A stretch of 7,943 bases of DNA from an uncultured Dyadobacter sp. (GTDB lineage: Bacteria; Bacteroidota; Bacteroidia; Cytophagales; Spirosomataceae), in the NCBI GenBank assembly GCA_937880795.1, contig CALGRQ010000334.1, forward strand, positions 1 through 7,943, read 5' to 3'. The position numbers and the translations under genes are program-made. Positions 6,394 through 7,943 of the stretch are shown here, piece after piece; within the stretch, counting starts at the first letter, position 1; every line of letters starts with the position of its first letter. The notes beneath the pieces are model-generated. The model made no database searches. It was not told the origin of the DNA and was given only the letters and a program-made list of their open reading frames with translations.

Positions 6394-7943
6394 CTAAAAG
6401 GAAAGTTTTAGGTTAACCCCCATGCTACGTGTAGTAGGAAGTCCAAAAATATCCAACCCTTGACCACCGACTCCGGTTGTTGTATTCAATTCCGGATCAT
6501 AAGGTGCATCATTCATGAAGAAAAATAGATTACGTCCTACTAAACCAATACTCGCATTGCTGATCACCTTGCTCTTAATTGGCAACTTGTAGTAAAGCGA
6601 AATTTCACGCATACGGATGTTTGTTGCATTGTATACTTCCCCTTCTATGATACCATCGCGGTTTCCAACAGCGGCAAAGTATTTCTTGGCCGATATCTTG
6701 GTGATGGGTTTTCCATCTTCGTTTACTGCATCTATATTTACTCCACCTGCATCACGGGCATCTGCACTTTCTTTACTTACACCGAAAGAGTTAAGGTACC
6801 CTTGTGTGATACTAATTACCTGTCCACCAAATCGTCCATCAATGGTAAAGTTCAAGGACACATCACCCAGGTTGATGGTGTTATTCCACCCAATCAATGC
6901 TTTCGGGTTGCTGTTTCCTATATAGCCATCCGGCGCCGACAATGGAATGCTATCTTTTGTACTCACCATCATTTTTCCTGCCTCATCTCTCAAGAATTTT
7001 TTACCCCAAAAATCTCCAAATGAACCATTTACGCGAAGTACGTTGAAGTTACCCCCTACCGGATATGTTTCTGACAATTTCGGGTGCAGTTTTAAAACCT
7101 TGTTACGGTTAACAGTAAGGTTCAAACCTGTTTTCCAGCCAAATCGATCTCCCTCGATGACATCATAATTCAAGGCAACTTCAATACCCTTGTTCTGAAC
7201 GTTACCTGCATTGATCAACAAATTGGTATTGACATAACCCACCGGTCCTTCAAAAGAGAAGAATTGATTTTTCGTATTGGTTTTATACAAAGCAACATCC
7301 ACATTCAAACGATTGTTTAAGAACCGTCCTTCATAACCCAACTCAAAACTACCGCTGATTTCAGGCTTCAATGGCACGTCCTGATATACGCCCTGATTGT
7401 TGATTTCCAGCAGACCGCTACCAAATTTGGCATTTGGTATTTGCGTAACAAATTCACTTACGTCATTACCCACCTGTGCATACGAGAAGCGAAGCTTGCT
7501 ATAGTTATTCCACTCCGGCAATCTAAACATCTCTGAAAGCACCGTGGTAACCCCTGCTGAGTAATAGAAATATCCAGACTTGGCACTTGGTGTGTTGGCC
7601 AATGTGGAGGCCCAGTCGTTTCGGGCTGTTAGGTCTAGGTATACATATTTCTTGATGCCAAGGTTGGCCGATGCAAACACAGATTGTATCTGACGTCTTC
7701 CGAAATATTCGCGTAAAGAGTTAACAGGTTGATCGCGGTAAATGTTATTCAAAAGAAATGCATTTGCCGCCTTCAATTTACGAGCATCCAGTGACCAGCT
7801 TGAACTCTTCGAATCATTGATAGACCCACCTAGCGTGAAATTCAATTCAAGATTCTCATTCAGGTTTTTATTACCTACCAATAATATGTCTCCATACAAG
7901 GTTCTTCCATTGCCCTCTTCACGCAGGTAACGACCATTATCAT
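6394..7943 (-). CDS. SusC/RagA-like TonB-dependent outer-membrane transporter (C-terminal part)
   Basis: SusC-type proteins are 22-strand TonB-dependent barrels that import substrate captured by SusD. The frame is open to the window edge, so the gene is cut at its 5' end; about 515 C-terminal residues are visible, roughly half of a typical SusC of about 1000. The carboxypeptidase-like domain, plug and TonB box lie beyond the edge. Barrel signatures seen, numbered from the first visible full codon, are YLDLTARNDWAST (about 101-113), SKLRFSYAQVGND (148-160), the stretch around ELGYEGRFLNNRLNVDVALY (200-219), INAGNVQNKGIEVALNYDV (243-261), GNSNPKALIGWNN (342-354), NATNIRMREISLYYKLP (438-454) and GLVGRNLFFFMNDAPYDPE (466-484). 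It ends in MGVNLKLSF with the terminal Phe required for barrel assembly. A TTG near 7899 is an internal leucine codon, not a start. Confidence 0.95.
   Translation of the reverse strand, partial: DNGRYLREEGNGRTLYGDILLVGNKNLNENLELNFTLGGSINDSKSSSWSLDARKLKAANAFLLNNIYRDQPVNSLREYFGRRQIQSVFASANLGIKKYVYLDLTARNDWASTLANTPSAKSGYFYYSAGVTTVLSEMFRLPEWNNYSKLRFSYAQVGNDVSEFVTQIPNAKFGSGLLEINNQGVYQDVPLKPEISGSFELGYEGRFLNNRLNVDVALYKTNTKNQFFSFEGPVGYVNTNLLINAGNVQNKGIEVALNYDVIEGDRFGWKTGLNLTVNRNKVLKLHPKLSETYPVGGNFNVLRVNGSFGDFWGKKFLRDEAGKMMVSTKDSIPLSAPDGYIGNSNPKALIGWNNTINLGDVSLNFTIDGRFGGQVISITQGYLNSFGVSKESADARDAGGVNIDAVNEDGKPITKISAKKYFAAVGNRDGIIEGEVYNATNIRMREISLYYKLPIKSKVISNASIGLVGRNLFFFMNDAPYDPELNTTTGVGGQGLDIFGLPTTRSMGVNLKLSF

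Noticed and set aside
7897..7899. TTG as a start codon for a 501-residue SusC-like protein
   Set aside because: The frame continues upstream without a stop to the window edge and the protein would lack plug and signal peptide; it is an internal leucine codon of a truncated gene.
1..7943. tRNA, rRNA, CRISPR array, insertion sequence, phage or defence genes
   Set aside because: No regularly spaced repeats, transposase, integrase, terminal inverted repeats or structured RNA signature were seen by reading both strands; nearly all of the window is explained by five genes and short gaps.

Overview
The window looks like chromosomal DNA from a member of the Bacteroidota, most likely family Sphingobacteriaceae or a close relative. 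The reasons are a SusC/SusD outer-membrane pair, an exact Bacteroidota-type -7 promoter element (TAnnTTTG), A-rich leaders with little Shine-Dalgarno signal, and moderate-to-low GC by eye. The genus cannot be fixed from sequence alone.

Layout, left to right. A complete dnaJ (17-1183, +) is followed by a hairpin terminator (1216-1243). A single secreted endonuclease/exonuclease/phosphatase-fold protein (1300-2478, +) has its own probable promoter. A long perfect hairpin (2576-2626) lies between this gene and the convergent SulP/SLC26-type anion transporter (2634-4553, -), so it probably ends transcription from both sides. A 20-bp perfect hairpin (4670-4714) then separates the transporter from a susD-like lipoprotein gene (4735-6375, -) and the 3' part of its susC-like partner (from 6394 to the window edge, -).

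How the genes relate. SusC and SusD form one outer-membrane uptake complex and are clearly an operon, with an 18-bp gap and the usual C-then-D order. SulP lies downstream on the same strand, but a strong hairpin separates it, so co-transcription is unlikely. dnaJ is housekeeping; its usual partner grpE is not in view. The secreted EEP protein stands alone. No gap between genes exceeds about 160 bases.

I looked for an undescribed system and did not find a convincing one. This is mostly ordinary core and nutrient-uptake gene content. The points most worth a second look are a long hydrophilic insertion in the SulP transporter, a repeat cluster upstream of it, the uncharacterised secreted EEP protein, and a duplicated FGDIFG motif in DnaJ.
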